From the NCBI GenBank assembly GCA_031422315.1, contig JANOQN010000068.1, forward strand, positions 1 to 64,000: 64,000 nt of DNA, given 5' to 3'. This DNA is from JANNYA01 sp031422315. Lineage in GTDB: Bacteria; Pseudomonadota; Gammaproteobacteria; Xanthomonadales; SZUA-5. Below, in pieces: positions 1-8,818 of this stretch; within the stretch, counting starts at the first letter, position 1; each line of letters starts with the position of its first letter. The translations under genes and the position numbers were made by a program. The notes under the pieces are model-generated. The model was given only the letters and a program-made list of their open reading frames with translations. It was not told the origin of the DNA and did not search any database.

Positions 1-141
1 CCCATTGCCATTGATCAAAACCATGCTCTCCCACAGGTATCTCTCCCAAAAGGCGTCGGCTACTCTGCGCGATGGCTTGCCGCAAGTCTAACGGTTCATG
101 TGGAGAAACGGGCAAAGCACACTTTGGGGCAAAGCTCTCCC

Positions 142-233
142 TTTATAGGAGAGGGGTTGGGGGGAGGGTGTTTTAAGGTCGGCCGAGTAGCCAACGAGAT
201 TGGCGACAACTTTATGGGAGAGGGTGTTTTAAG
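142..233. repeat. G-rich direct repeat, two copies, next to the CYTH gene
   Basis: Two related units lie at about 142-177 and 211-233. Both begin TTTAT(A/G)GGAGAGGG and end with the identical 13-mer AGGGTGTTTTAAG; the first has an extra G-rich stretch inside. The second unit runs into the CYTH gene, and the TTA inside it forms that gene's TAA stop on the minus strand. The left 140 bases of the window hold no reading frame that I can support. The repeat resembles dispersed G-rich intergenic repeats, but I cannot name a family. Confidence 0.5.
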
Positions 234-696
234 TTCCCCAACTCGAATATGGCGCATCAACTAAATTCGAGTTGTAGTAGCGCGCATCGTCGGTTACCTC
301 TACACCTAGCCACTCGGGTTTTGGGTAGTTGGCATGTTCATCATCAAGCTCAAGCTCAGCCACAATAAGCCCTGCGTTATCACCTAAAAACTCATCGATT
401 TCAAAAACATAGCGCTCAATATTGACGTAATGTCGAATTTTATCAATGCCGGGCGCTTCCGCTAATAGCAACAATGCCTGGGCATCGGCGAGCGGCAGCG
501 GATACTCAAATTCTTGCCGCTTAACGCCTAATTCCCGGCTTTTGATGTTTAAAAACGCCATTTCACCGGCGATGCGCACGCGCATTGAGCAGTGCGTGCC
601 ACCTAAATACGCCTGCTGCATGCGCTGGAATCGCAGGACTTGCGCACGCCAAGCGTCCGATTTCAGCAAAAATTTGCGCTCAATCTCTATGCCCAT
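229..696 (-). CDS. CYTH domain protein (triphosphate tunnel metalloenzyme family)
   Basis: The 155-residue protein starts MGIEIERKFLL, which carries the ExExK signature (EIERKF) of CYTH/triphosphate tunnel enzymes. These fold as a tunnel of acidic and basic residues that binds metal and triphosphate groups. Later acidic segments (FEIDEFLGDNAGL, VAELELDDE) fit the inner strands. A longer frame opens at 735, but the conserved N-terminus and a 1-base gap to the rlmD stop (TAG, c, ATG) favour 696. Bacterial members are usually short orphan triphosphatases; the substrate cannot be read from the sequence. The stop codon lies inside a G-rich repeat copy. Confidence 0.88.
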   Translation of the reverse strand: MGIEIERKFLLKSDAWRAQVLRFQRMQQAYLGGTHCSMRVRIAGEMAFLNIKSRELGVKRQEFEYPLPLADAQALLLLAEAPGIDKIRHYVNIERYVFEIDEFLGDNAGLIVAELELDDEHANYPKPEWLGVEVTDDARYYNSNLVDAPYSSWGT

Positions 697-697
697 G

Positions 698-2008
698 CTA
701 CCCACCGGCCTTGGTAAACAGCGCAATCGATTCAACGTGGCTGGTGTGGGTGAACATGTCCATCACGCCGGCCGAATGCAGCTGATAGCCGCGCTGATGT
801 ACCAAAATTTCGGCATCTCTGGCGAACGTGGCCGGGTTGCAGGATACATACACGATGCGCTCTGCGGATAGGTTCGGCAGCTCGCGCAAAATTTGCTCCG
901 CGCCTGCGCGCGGTGGGTCGAGCAACAGCTTGTTATATGGCGCGCGTGCCCAGGCGTTTTCAATTTGCGGCTCGAATAAATTCGCCACGCGATACTCAAT
1001 ATTGTCTGCTAAACCCTGGCGCTCAGCGTTGGCGCGCGCTCTTTTGACCAAACCGGCATCACCTTCCACTGCAAAAATTTTCGCCCCAGTTTGCGCCATC
1101 GGCAAAGTAAAATTGCCCAGCCCACAAAATAACTCGAGCACCGAATCCCCAGGTTGCAGCGCCAATAGATCTAGCGCCTGCGCCAGCATTTTCTGATTCA
1201 AACTTGGATTAACTTGAGTGAAATCAAGCGGTAAAAACTCCACATCCAATCCGTAAGCGGGCAGCTGATAGCGCAGCACTGCTGGATTTTGGCTGATGCA
1301 GTGCACCGTATCCGGGCCTTTGGGTTGCAGCCAAATTTGTAAATCAGCCGCTGCCCCATAGGCTTGAAGTTTGGCTTGATCAGCGCCCGAAAGCGGGCTT
1401 AGGTGCCGAAATACTAGCGCGCAGGCGTTATTGGCCACGGCGATTTCGATTTGCGGAATTTCCCGGCGCGCGTCCAATGTTTGAATGAGTGCCGTTAGCT
1501 CAGCAATGCGCGTGCCGACCACCGGCGCTAAGGTGTGGCAGTGCGCAACGTCCGCCACAAAGCGGCCATCTAGTTCGCGAAACCCAACCAGCACTTTGCC
1601 CTTTTTCTGCACGTCTTTCACGCTCAAACGGGCTTTGTGGCGATAGCCCCAGACATCCGCAGTCAAAGGTGCAAGCCAATGCAGTGGTTCAACCCGCCCG
1701 ATGCGCTTTAAATCCTCTCGCAAGTGATTGTTTTTATAGCGAATTTGCGCAGCGGCGTCCAAATGCTGCAAGCTGCAGCCCGAACACACGCCAAAATGTG
1801 CACAGCGGGGCTCAGTGCGCTCCGGGCTGCGTTCGATGACATCTTCTAAGCTGGCCAGAGCGCCTTGGTCAAAGGCTTTGCCCTGATGCAAACGCTGCAC
1901 CTGCACTTTCTCTCCCGGCAGCGCTCCCGTTACAAATACGGCTTTGCCGTCACGATGCGCAATGCCGCGCGCATCGTGGCTTAAATCATCAATGGTTAAT
2001 TCAATCAT
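698..2008 (-). CDS. rlmD: 23S rRNA (uracil(1939)-C5)-methyltransferase RlmD
   Basis: The 436-residue protein has an N-terminal TRAM-like RNA-binding segment (about 1-60) and four cysteines placed for a 4Fe-4S cluster (C69, C75, C78, C157). The SAM-binding motif is LELFCGLGNF (about 291-300). DPPRAG lies near 364-369, the catalytic cysteine is in SCNPATFARD (C390), and the general base is in HVES (E426). This is the full RumA/RlmD layout and usual length. The enzyme methylates U1939 of 23S rRNA in the cytoplasm. It is followed after one base by the CYTH gene, so the two are probably translationally coupled. Confidence 0.95.
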   Translation of the reverse strand: MIELTIDDLSHDARGIAHRDGKAVFVTGALPGEKVQVQRLHQGKAFDQGALASLEDVIERSPERTEPRCAHFGVCSGCSLQHLDAAAQIRYKNNHLREDLKRIGRVEPLHWLAPLTADVWGYRHKARLSVKDVQKKGKVLVGFRELDGRFVADVAHCHTLAPVVGTRIAELTALIQTLDARREIPQIEIAVANNACALVFRHLSPLSGADQAKLQAYGAAADLQIWLQPKGPDTVHCISQNPAVLRYQLPAYGLDVEFLPLDFTQVNPSLNQKMLAQALDLLALQPGDSVLELFCGLGNFTLPMAQTGAKIFAVEGDAGLVKRARANAERQGLADNIEYRVANLFEPQIENAWARAPYNKLLLDPPRAGAEQILRELPNLSAERIVYVSCNPATFARDAEILVHQRGYQLHSAGVMDMFTHTSHVESIALFTKAGG

Positions 2009-2195
2009 GGTTTACGGCGTTTCCAACTTAGAAGTTGGCGCATTCTAGTGGAATTGAGGTGCGCGGATGCTGGGTAAGTTGTGCCTCAAATATTTGGTTA
2101 GAGTTTGCGGTGAATCGCTTGTTCGTCGCTGGGTGGCATCAAAACGAGTACATTCGAACTGCCGAATCATTAAAGTGCTATTGAGAGCCAATTCC

Positions 2196-3056
2196 ATGAT
2201 CCTTTTGTCGATTGCATCGCTATTTCTATTAAGTACAGAGGTTCCTAAGGGCTGCATCGGCAGTACGTTTCCACTCGGAACGCGCACGCACAGCTATATT
2301 GACGCCGATCGCGGCAATCGCGTGGTCAGTGTTTTGCTGCGCTATCCGGCGCAGCCGCCCGGTGGTGAAAATGCGGCGCCGCTGCTTGGCTGCCAATTTC
2401 GCGCGCCGATGCTGAGCTTTGCGCACGGTTTTACTATTGCTAATTCGAGCTACGACTACTTTGCACGCGATCTAGCGCGCCTCGGATTTGCTGTGGTTTT
2501 ACCCGGCACCGAAGCCGGGCTTGCGCCGAATCATTTGGCGCTGGGCTTGGATTTACGATTTGCCGCTAACGCAGTGTTTGCCGATCCGTTTTTCGCCGGT
2601 GCGCTCAGCGGCGAGCGCGTTTATGGCGGCCATTCGATGGGCGGCGGCGCGGCTATTTTGGCCGCCGCAAAAGATCGCAGCGCAAGCGGGCTGTTTGTGA
2701 TGGCACCGGCCGAAACCAATCCTTCCGCGATTGCCGCCGCCTCAAAGGTGCGTGCACCAAGCTATTTCGTGGTCGGCAGCCGAGATTGCGTTACCCCGCG
2801 CGCCAGCAACGCGGACGCCATATTTGATGCAATGAGTTTTCCTGGGTTGATAAAATATGTCGAAGAATTTGAGGGCGGTAGCCACTGCCAGTTCGCCGCA
2901 GCTAGCTTTACCTGCCAACTCGCCGAGCAGGCGTGTGGTGGTCAGCCGACCATGTCAGAGCAAGATCAGCAGAACATTACGGGAATTGTGCTGAGAGAGT
3001 TTTTATTTGCATCCGCAGGCAGCAACGATACGGTTTATGTGGATGATTTTGAGTAG
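2196..3056 (+). CDS. Secreted alpha/beta hydrolase with a YVDDFE C-terminal tail
   Basis: I start at ATG 2196 because it gives a hydrophobic N-terminus (MILLSIASLFLLST) resembling a signal peptide; a longer frame opens at 2067. The 286-residue protein has a nucleophile elbow GHSMGG (S147), a likely acid in GSRDC (D197) and a likely histidine in GGSHC (H230). That is the triad of chlorophyllase/polyester-hydrolase-like (dienelactone hydrolase clan) enzymes. Several cysteines fit an extracytoplasmic protein. The substrate is unknown. The extreme C-terminus, DTVYVDDFE, matches tails on two unrelated exported proteins in this window. It is divergent from rlmD. Confidence 0.8.
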   Translation: MILLSIASLFLLSTEVPKGCIGSTFPLGTRTHSYIDADRGNRVVSVLLRYPAQPPGGENAAPLLGCQFRAPMLSFAHGFTIANSSYDYFARDLARLGFAVVLPGTEAGLAPNHLALGLDLRFAANAVFADPFFAGALSGERVYGGHSMGGGAAILAAAKDRSASGLFVMAPAETNPSAIAAASKVRAPSYFVVGSRDCVTPRASNADAIFDAMSFPGLIKYVEEFEGGSHCQFAAASFTCQLAEQACGGQPTMSEQDQQNITGIVLREFLFASAGSNDTVYVDDFE

Positions 3057-3099
3057 GTGATTGCCTGGCTACTAGCCTCGTGTATTTCAGCACGCTTTG

Positions 3100-3115
3100 A
3101 CGTCAATAGTGACGT
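3100..3115. promoter_or_regulatory. Inverted repeat ACGTCA-n4-TGACGT, operator-like
   Basis: A perfect 6-bp inverted repeat with a 4-base spacer sits between the hydrolase stop and the REC-Hpt gene, 145 bases before that start. The 9-mer GTATTTCAG also occurs twice around it (about 3081 and 3114). This could be a dimeric regulator site or chance. No promoter elements are clear. Confidence 0.25.
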
Positions 3116-3259
3116 ATTTCAGAATCAACGTACTTCAATACGGAAGTGAATCAGCATGCGCGTTTCGATGCGGCACTTGTCCGGATTGTAAGAACCATCT
3201 GACAGAAAAAATGGCGCATACATATGGCTTAGTTGCCCGCAATCGACCAAACTTAAACG

Positions 3260-4009
3260 ATGAGCTATCCAGACTTTCCCTCCCTCGCCGATACCGGCGC
3301 AAATGTACTGATCGCCGACGATGTCGAGGTCAACCTTCAGGTATTAGAAGATCTTTTGCATATGCTGGGCTTGAAGCCGGTCAAAACGCAATCGGGCTCC
3401 AGGGCACTGGAATACGCGCAGCAGCAGCGTTTTGATTTTATGATTTTGGATATTCGTATGCCGGGCTGTAACGGCGATTTATTGCTGCGCACGCTGCGTG
3501 CTGATCCACAGGCTGCCAGCCACAACAGCCCGGCGATTGCGGTGACTGGCGAAAACGATGACGAAGGTTTTTTTACAGAGCTGCTTCGAATCGGGTTTCT
3601 GAAGGTAATTGCCAAACCCTGGCGCAATGAAGAAGTGCTGCGCACAATTTACGAGCAGCTGAGGCCGCGCGAGCGCTTTGCGGCAAAGGGTTCACTGGAT
3701 ACTACGCCTGAGCAGCTGGCCCTACTTCGACGTATGTTTCGCAAAGATTTAATCGTGCAGTTGCCCATTCTGGAACGCAATTTCATAGGGCCGCCGATGG
3801 CCTATAACCAGGCAACACGGGATGGCGTGCACCGCATGATCGGCGCCATTGGCTTTGTCGGTGCGCCAAAGCTACTGTATGCGTTGGAGCTGTTTAAAGT
3901 GCACCGTACCTGGGCTTCATGGCTCGCGTTTAAGGCCGAAGCGCAGGCGATTTTGGACGAGGGTGATGCGCCAGTGATAGCCGAAACAGTCAACCCTAAT
4001 GCAGCGTAA
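3260..4009 (+). CDS. Response regulator with C-terminal Hpt-like domain (REC-Hpt)
   Basis: Residues about 15-130 form a receiver domain: acidic pocket D20/D21, phospho-acceptor D64 in MILDIRMPG, a Thr at about 95 and K118 in VIAKPW. After a linker, residues about 150-245 are helical and contain HRMIGAIGFVG (H190), the HxxxG pattern of histidine phosphotransfer domains. There is no DNA-binding or enzymatic output domain. A stand-alone REC-Hpt protein is expected to pass phosphate within a phosphorelay. No histidine kinase is nearby, so it is an orphan whose partner must be elsewhere. The Hpt assignment rests on one motif. Confidence 0.8.
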   Translation: MSYPDFPSLADTGANVLIADDVEVNLQVLEDLLHMLGLKPVKTQSGSRALEYAQQQRFDFMILDIRMPGCNGDLLLRTLRADPQAASHNSPAIAVTGENDDEGFFTELLRIGFLKVIAKPWRNEEVLRTIYEQLRPRERFAAKGSLDTTPEQLALLRRMFRKDLIVQLPILERNFIGPPMAYNQATRDGVHRMIGAIGFVGAPKLLYALELFKVHRTWASWLAFKAEAQAILDEGDAPVIAETVNPNAA

Positions 4010-4078
4010 GCTGTAACAACTTCTAAGGCCGTAACAATTAAAACGACTAACAACACGCATCAATTCGCAACATTAGCC

Positions 4079-5206
4079 GTGCATGCGGGCGGCGAGCCCG
4101 ACGCCCAAACCGGCGCGATTGCCCCGCCAATTCACTTAAGCACGACATTCGAACACCCGGCAGATACTGCGCTTTTAGATGGCTTTATCTATCAGCGCTA
4201 TGGCAATCCAACCCAAGATCGGCTCGAAACCGCACTTGCTGCGTTGGAAAGCGAAGGCTCTGACTTGCCAGCCAAAGCGCTATTTTTCGCGACAGGCATG
4301 GCTGCAGTTTCGGCCATATTAGCCAGATTAAAGCCAGGCCAGCGCGTGATATTGGCGGACGATGGCTATTTTGCCGCGCGCAAGCTAATGGGCATAGAAG
4401 CGCAGCGGATTGGCTTTACGCTTGATTCGGTTGATTTAACCGATGCAAGCGCTTTGCATGCCGCTTTTAGTGCGCCAGTTGATTTGGTCTGGGCTGAAAC
4501 GCCGTCAAATCCACTTTTGAAAGTAACCGATATTGCAAGGCTAAGCCGGTATTGCAGAGCCAGCGGCGCGTTGATGGTGGTAGACGCCACATTCGCTACA
4601 CCCGCATTGCTAAAGCCATTGGCGCTGGGCGCCGATGTAGTGATGCATTCGGCCACCAAGTACATGGCTGGCCACAGCGATTGCATGGGCGGCGCGCTAG
4701 TTATGCGCGATGGTTCTATATTCGAAGAACTCGCTGAATTGCGCAAACTGCACGGCAGTACGGCGTCACCGTTTGCTGCTTGGTTGACCTTGCGCGGCTT
4801 GCGCTCACTACCGGCGCGGCTTGCTTGGCAATGCCGCAGCGCGGCGCAAATTGCCGAGTTTTTGATTACGCATCCGGCGGTTGCCAAAGTGCATTTTCCG
4901 GGACTTGCCGGCCACCCGCAGCATGCCGTTGCCGCTTCGCAAATGCGGGAATTTGGTGCCATGCTTAGTTTTGAAGTGCATCAGGATGCAATAGATAGCG
5001 GCCGTGCCAAGGCTATTGCGGTTGCTGCAAAACTCAAGCTATTTATCAATGCAACCAGCTTAGGCAGCGTGGAAAGCTTAGTCGAGCATCGCCAATCTGC
5101 TGAAGGTAAGGCAAGCACCACGCCGCCTAGTTTGTTGCGTCTTTCGATCGGCCTTGAGGCTGCGCAAGATTTGATTGCGGATTTAGCGCAGGCGTTGGCG
5201 GATTAG
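4079..5206 (+). CDS. metB: Cystathionine gamma-synthase-like PLP enzyme (Cys/Met metabolism family)
   Basis: The fold-type I PLP enzyme shows IYQRYGNPT (about 37-45), ETPSNP (140-145), the PLP-ring aspartate in VVDATFATP (D169) and the Schiff-base lysine in HSATKYMAGH (K194, numbered from GTG 4079). The family covers cystathionine gamma-synthase, gamma-lyase and related sulfhydrylases. MetB is my best guess, from the short N-terminus and lack of a lyase signature. The coordinates use the first canonical start, GTG 4079. However, conserved family residues (THQFATLAV) are encoded in frame upstream of it with no ATG, GTG or TTG. An in-frame ATT at 4037, 8 bases after AAGG, is a possible real start. 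The preceding REC-Hpt gene is in the same frame and stops at 4009. Confidence 0.88.
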   Translation: MHAGGEPDAQTGAIAPPIHLSTTFEHPADTALLDGFIYQRYGNPTQDRLETALAALESEGSDLPAKALFFATGMAAVSAILARLKPGQRVILADDGYFAARKLMGIEAQRIGFTLDSVDLTDASALHAAFSAPVDLVWAETPSNPLLKVTDIARLSRYCRASGALMVVDATFATPALLKPLALGADVVMHSATKYMAGHSDCMGGALVMRDGSIFEELAELRKLHGSTASPFAAWLTLRGLRSLPARLAWQCRSAAQIAEFLITHPAVAKVHFPGLAGHPQHAVAASQMREFGAMLSFEVHQDAIDSGRAKAIAVAAKLKLFINATSLGSVESLVEHRQSAEGKASTTPPSLLRLSIGLEAAQDLIADLAQALAD

Positions 5207-5329
5207 CTATTTGCTTTTCTGAACACCGTTACCGATAGAAAATTCCAATCGTCAAAACATCCACTGAATTCGGACGGCATTTAGTTTGACGCGCGTAGGC
5301 TCGCCGGACATTCACAACCGAGAATCGCC

Positions 5330-6688
5330 ATGCCAACAAGCATCAGAACGCGCAGTTTGTGGGTTTTTCTGCTGATGTGGGTGCCGTTGGCGGTTGCGGC
5401 GGGGATCAACGAATTGAAATATGTTGATGGCGATTCTGAGGTCTATCGGGTTTCGCGCGCTGAGGCAATGGCCGCTGCCACTAAAATGCAGGTCGCTGCA
5501 CTCGAATTGGACGTGTATCTCGCATCAGATGCGGCCAAGCAATTTGACGCTGAGGAATCGGAGGAAGAGCTACCGGTAGAAGTGCTGGCGATATTAAGCC
5601 GAGCTGGCATCGATAGTGATTCCGGCGAATCCGCGATTCCGGTCATTGGAACGATGCTTTTTAAAGTATGCGACGGCGAAAATGCCGCGCTGTTACAGCT
5701 TCGAACGCAGTGGGTGGCGCGCATAGCTGATCTAACTTTCGTAGCATCAAGTACAGAAGAGAAAAACGCCTATTCACCCGCCGCAATTGCGCAAATTCGC
5801 ACTTCGATATTGCCTATCGCTCAAAGTTTTGCCGACAGTTTGCTCGTTAGCGCGGCATCGAGTGTTGGTTGCGGCGCGCAGGCGCTGCGCTATGCGGATT
5901 TTGCACTCGCTGATTCCACCCATAAGCTGGCAGATGCGCTGTTAGGCATGACCAGAAGCGGCTTGCTTCTTAATGCGAGTAACGGCAATAAATCCTTGAT
6001 TGCTGCGGCGTTGGCGGCGCACAGCGAGGCCATGAATTCCATGACGCGCGAAGTAAAGCTTTTTGAGCGGGCGCTGCGAAAACAGACTTCGGAAATAACA
6101 GACGACGCTTCGGACATTTTTGAGCTAAGTCGAAACTATTCTGTTGAGTTTGAGCGAGCTTTAACCATGCGACACACACCGAGGTGGCAAGCGCAGCTGA
6201 GTGCGGGCGCAAAAACGGTAAGCATTAACCGTTTCCGATGCGGCACTGGCGCTGCGCTATATCGCCTATACCTTGGCTTGGCTATGCCAAACTTGCCTAG
6301 CGCGCAGGCTGCTTTGCATGCACGCGGCGATCATCAGTCGCTGGCCGATTATGCCTTGGCTGACATGTTCGACAGCGATGATCCAGTGAGCAGGCTTATG
6401 CATCAGCCAATTTGGGCCGGAGAAAATGATCTAGAAACGATAATTTGGCAGGTCTACGGAAAGTCTGAAACCAAGGCGGAGCTAGAACGCGCCGCTGCAG
6501 GCATTGTGCTAACCGCGCCCGAAAGTGGCATCGCCATTGTGCAGATTTTTGGGCACTCATTTCAGCTCGCCAGCGGGGAAATTGACTACCAAGAAACATC
6601 GCCTGGGACGCGCTGGTTTTCTTTAGTGGAAATTCAAACGAATTTTCGTGTTTCCTACGCTTTCAAGGCCTTGAGCGACTCGAACTAG
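5330..6688 (+). CDS. Exported protein of unknown function
   Basis: I do not recognise this 452-residue protein. It starts MPTSIRTRSLWVFLLMW and has a hydrophobic stretch ending ...AVAAG near residue 25, typical of a cleavable signal peptide, so it is probably periplasmic. The mature part is rich in alanine and acidic residues and looks mostly alpha-helical up to about residue 290. It contains two cysteine pairs' worth of scattered Cys and no obvious catalytic motif. It stands alone: 123 bases separate it from the MetB-like gene and nearly 400 from the next gene. Confidence 0.7.
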   Translation: MPTSIRTRSLWVFLLMWVPLAVAAGINELKYVDGDSEVYRVSRAEAMAAATKMQVAALELDVYLASDAAKQFDAEESEEELPVEVLAILSRAGIDSDSGESAIPVIGTMLFKVCDGENAALLQLRTQWVARIADLTFVASSTEEKNAYSPAAIAQIRTSILPIAQSFADSLLVSAASSVGCGAQALRYADFALADSTHKLADALLGMTRSGLLLNASNGNKSLIAAALAAHSEAMNSMTREVKLFERALRKQTSEITDDASDIFELSRNYSVEFERALTMRHTPRWQAQLSAGAKTVSINRFRCGTGAALYRLYLGLAMPNLPSAQAALHARGDHQSLADYALADMFDSDDPVSRLMHQPIWAGENDLETIIWQVYGKSETKAELERAAAGIVLTAPESGIAIVQIFGHSFQLASGEIDYQETSPGTRWFSLVEIQTNFRVSYAFKALSDSN

Positions 6689-7083
6689 CGCGCATATGCA
6701 AACGCTTCAATTACGCCGATTACTTCGCAGGTCCTGCAGTCTCAACAATTGCAATTTGCGTTTGGCTGGGCACAAGCTAAGTGAAAACATCACAAAAGCG
6801 ACGCGCGACGAAAAGATTTTTCGTACTTTCCATGACTTTTATTCTCCGGTTTGGCTGCCGCGTAAGACATTTGCGGCTTTCCGGGTTTGCGGCCAGTTGT
6901 AAGCGGAACGGTGCACTTCAATTCAGGCTTAATACTGATGAGTTGTCCGGCGCAGCAAACGCTGTAAGGTCAGCGTGCTTGCGAACTCCGGCAGGCGAAA
7001 TTCGAGTTATTAACAAACCAGCATTCAAACCCACAGTAAAATCGGGCAAGCTTGCCGGACGTAATTAATCGCAGACGAAATTG
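6689..7083. other. Long intergenic region without a supported gene
   Basis: Short open frames exist here (for example about 6781-7068), but they lack a convincing ribosome site, domain or amino-acid composition. The only structure I see is a perfect 12-bp palindrome GGCAAGCTTGCC at 7045-7056, about 30 bases before the ion-channel gene. It might be an operator or part of the leader. Confidence 0.4.
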
Positions 7084-7755
7084 ATGACCCCAATAATCAA
7101 AAACTGCAAGACTTGGTGGCGCTTGCCATCTTTTTGGATGCTGATTGCATTGGCTGCCAGCATCGCGCTTTACCCATTTGCCAACGAAGCGCGCTGGCTG
7201 CGGCAAGCCGCGCAGCTGATGGACATTGCTGTGGTTTTGATGGTGGTACGTTTGCTGCGCCAACACGCAGTCATTTGGCATAGCGGCTGGCTTATCTCGT
7301 TGCCACTAATCGCACTACAAATTGCGCATTTATTTTCTACAGCACCCTTAGTTGAGCTCGCGATGCTAATCGCGCAGGTTTTATTTCATTTGTATGCGGT
7401 GATTGCGCTGTTGAGCTATGTGCTGACCGATGACGTCATCGATTTAGACGAAATGCTGGCACTAGCATCTACCTACGCTTTGCTGTCGCTTTTGTGGGCT
7501 AGCGCGTATGCGATTGTCGTGCATTTTGATCCGGCCGCAATTTTTATCAATCCGACCAACGATCTAAACCAGCACACTGATTTTTCTGATCTGGTCTATT
7601 TTTCGCTGACCACGTTGACTTCGACTGGCTACGGTGAAATTACCCCACTTTCCCCGGCTGCGCGGGCGTTGGCGATGTTGCAGCAGTGGTTTGGCGTGCT
7701 ATTTGTGGCCATGCTGATTGCCAGATTGACTAGCTTGTATAAGCCAAGCGTATGA
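7084..7755 (+). CDS. Potassium-channel-like membrane protein (two-TM channel family)
   Basis: The 223-residue protein has about five to six hydrophobic segments. It ends with a pore loop TTLTSTGYGEITP, in which TGYGE (about 181-185) matches the K+ selectivity filter (TVGYGD type), followed by a last membrane helix. This is the Ion_trans_2 arrangement without the RCK domain. It probably sits in the inner membrane as an oligomeric cation channel. A TTG one codon earlier could also start the protein. Its last four bases overlap the start of the next gene (ATGA), showing an operon with the DUF7931-type protein. Confidence 0.8.
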   Translation: MTPIIKNCKTWWRLPSFWMLIALAASIALYPFANEARWLRQAAQLMDIAVVLMVVRLLRQHAVIWHSGWLISLPLIALQIAHLFSTAPLVELAMLIAQVLFHLYAVIALLSYVLTDDVIDLDEMLALASTYALLSLLWASAYAIVVHFDPAAIFINPTNDLNQHTDFSDLVYFSLTTLTSTGYGEITPLSPAARALAMLQQWFGVLFVAMLIARLTSLYKPSV

Positions 7756-8813
7756 GCCAATCCGCGCGCATTCCAACACTGCTAGATATGGACTTTGCCA
7801 TTGAAATGGCGAACTGGGCGCAAAGCGCGGACGAAATTGCGGCCTATCTAGCGAATCAACTGCTAGAAACTTCACCGCAAGCACAGCAGAAAAACTATGG
7901 CTTTGGCGCACCGGGCGAGCGTTGGGTGTTAGCCAAACGCTGGGTAGCCGATAGCGCGCCGATTATTATTGGAACGCTGCGAATCGCTCGAAAAGTGCTG
8001 GACGCGGGTGCTGTGCCGCCTATTTTCTCAAACGCTGCCATGACCGCGGATTTTTTGTATGTATCCGACCCCGCTTGGCGCGCGCGCGATGTGCTGGCGA
8101 TGCTTCTGCAAACGGCTGCAGATTTTGCCGCCAGCTTGCAAATTGCTGAGCTGCACTTTAGGGCTGCGGCAAGCTTAGATTCTGCGCACCGATTTGAGCC
8201 GCATCAAATTGACACCGAAACAGCGCTCTTGCAGCAGGGCTTTACCGGTGCAGTCTCTGGCGATTGGCGTAAAGCGCTGCCCTTACAATTACCAATCGCC
8301 CGAGTGGGTGCGGTTCGGGCTGAGATAGAACGCCCAGCGGCTATGCTGATCGGCAGTAAAACCAAGCTCGAGCTGCAAGCGGTGTATTTGCAAATTGCCA
8401 AGCTCTCGCGGCATGAACTGATCATCTACACCCGCGATTTAGACGGTCAAGTTTTGGATTCAATGCCGATATTGGATTGCTTGCGGGCGCTGTCATTGCA
8501 AAAAGGCGCGCGTATTCGCATTTTGGTGCAAGATTCTGGGCGCGCTTTAAAAGATGGGCACCGCTTGCTAGAGCTGGGCCGCCGAATGAGCTCAGCGTTT
8601 GAGTTTCGCAGCCCACAAGCCGAAGATTTGCAATACAGCAGCGCGTTTATCGTCAACGATCAATACGGCCACGCGCTGCGTGATTTGGCGACGCGTTTTG
8701 AGTCGGAAGGAAATTTGTCCGAATTAGCCAGCGCGCAGCGTTTAAAGCGCTATTTCGATGAAGTGTGGGAACGCTCACCGGTGACCGCCGAATTTCGCAG
8801 GCTATCATTCTGA
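7752..8813 (+). CDS. DUF7931-type protein with GNAT-like N-terminal half
   Basis: The 353-residue cytoplasmic protein overlaps the channel gene by ATGA. Its first about 165 residues have the length and pattern of a degenerate GNAT acyltransferase domain (strands around IIIGTLRIAR and FLYVSDPAWRARDVLAMLL). The C-terminal half (about 190-353) resembles the DUF7931 domain found in gammaproteobacterial proteins (HELIIYTRDLDGQVLDS, GARIRILVQDS), possibly phospholipase-D-like in fold. No catalytic residues are certain. The operon context with channel and VanZ-like proteins suggests envelope-related work, which is inference only. Confidence 0.6.
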   Translation: MSQSARIPTLLDMDFAIEMANWAQSADEIAAYLANQLLETSPQAQQKNYGFGAPGERWVLAKRWVADSAPIIIGTLRIARKVLDAGAVPPIFSNAAMTADFLYVSDPAWRARDVLAMLLQTAADFAASLQIAELHFRAAASLDSAHRFEPHQIDTETALLQQGFTGAVSGDWRKALPLQLPIARVGAVRAEIERPAAMLIGSKTKLELQAVYLQIAKLSRHELIIYTRDLDGQVLDSMPILDCLRALSLQKGARIRILVQDSGRALKDGHRLLELGRRMSSAFEFRSPQAEDLQYSSAFIVNDQYGHALRDLATRFESEGNLSELASAQRLKRYFDEVWERSPVTAEFRRLSF

Positions 8814-8818
8814 CTAGC

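Noticed and set aside
3097..3435. Open frame overlapping the start of the REC-Hpt gene
   Set aside because: It lies in another frame over a well-supported receiver domain and has arginine-rich shadow-type composition.
6781..7068. Possible small gene before the ion-channel gene
   Set aside because: GTG start, no ribosome site, no recognisable pattern; composition is not protein-like.
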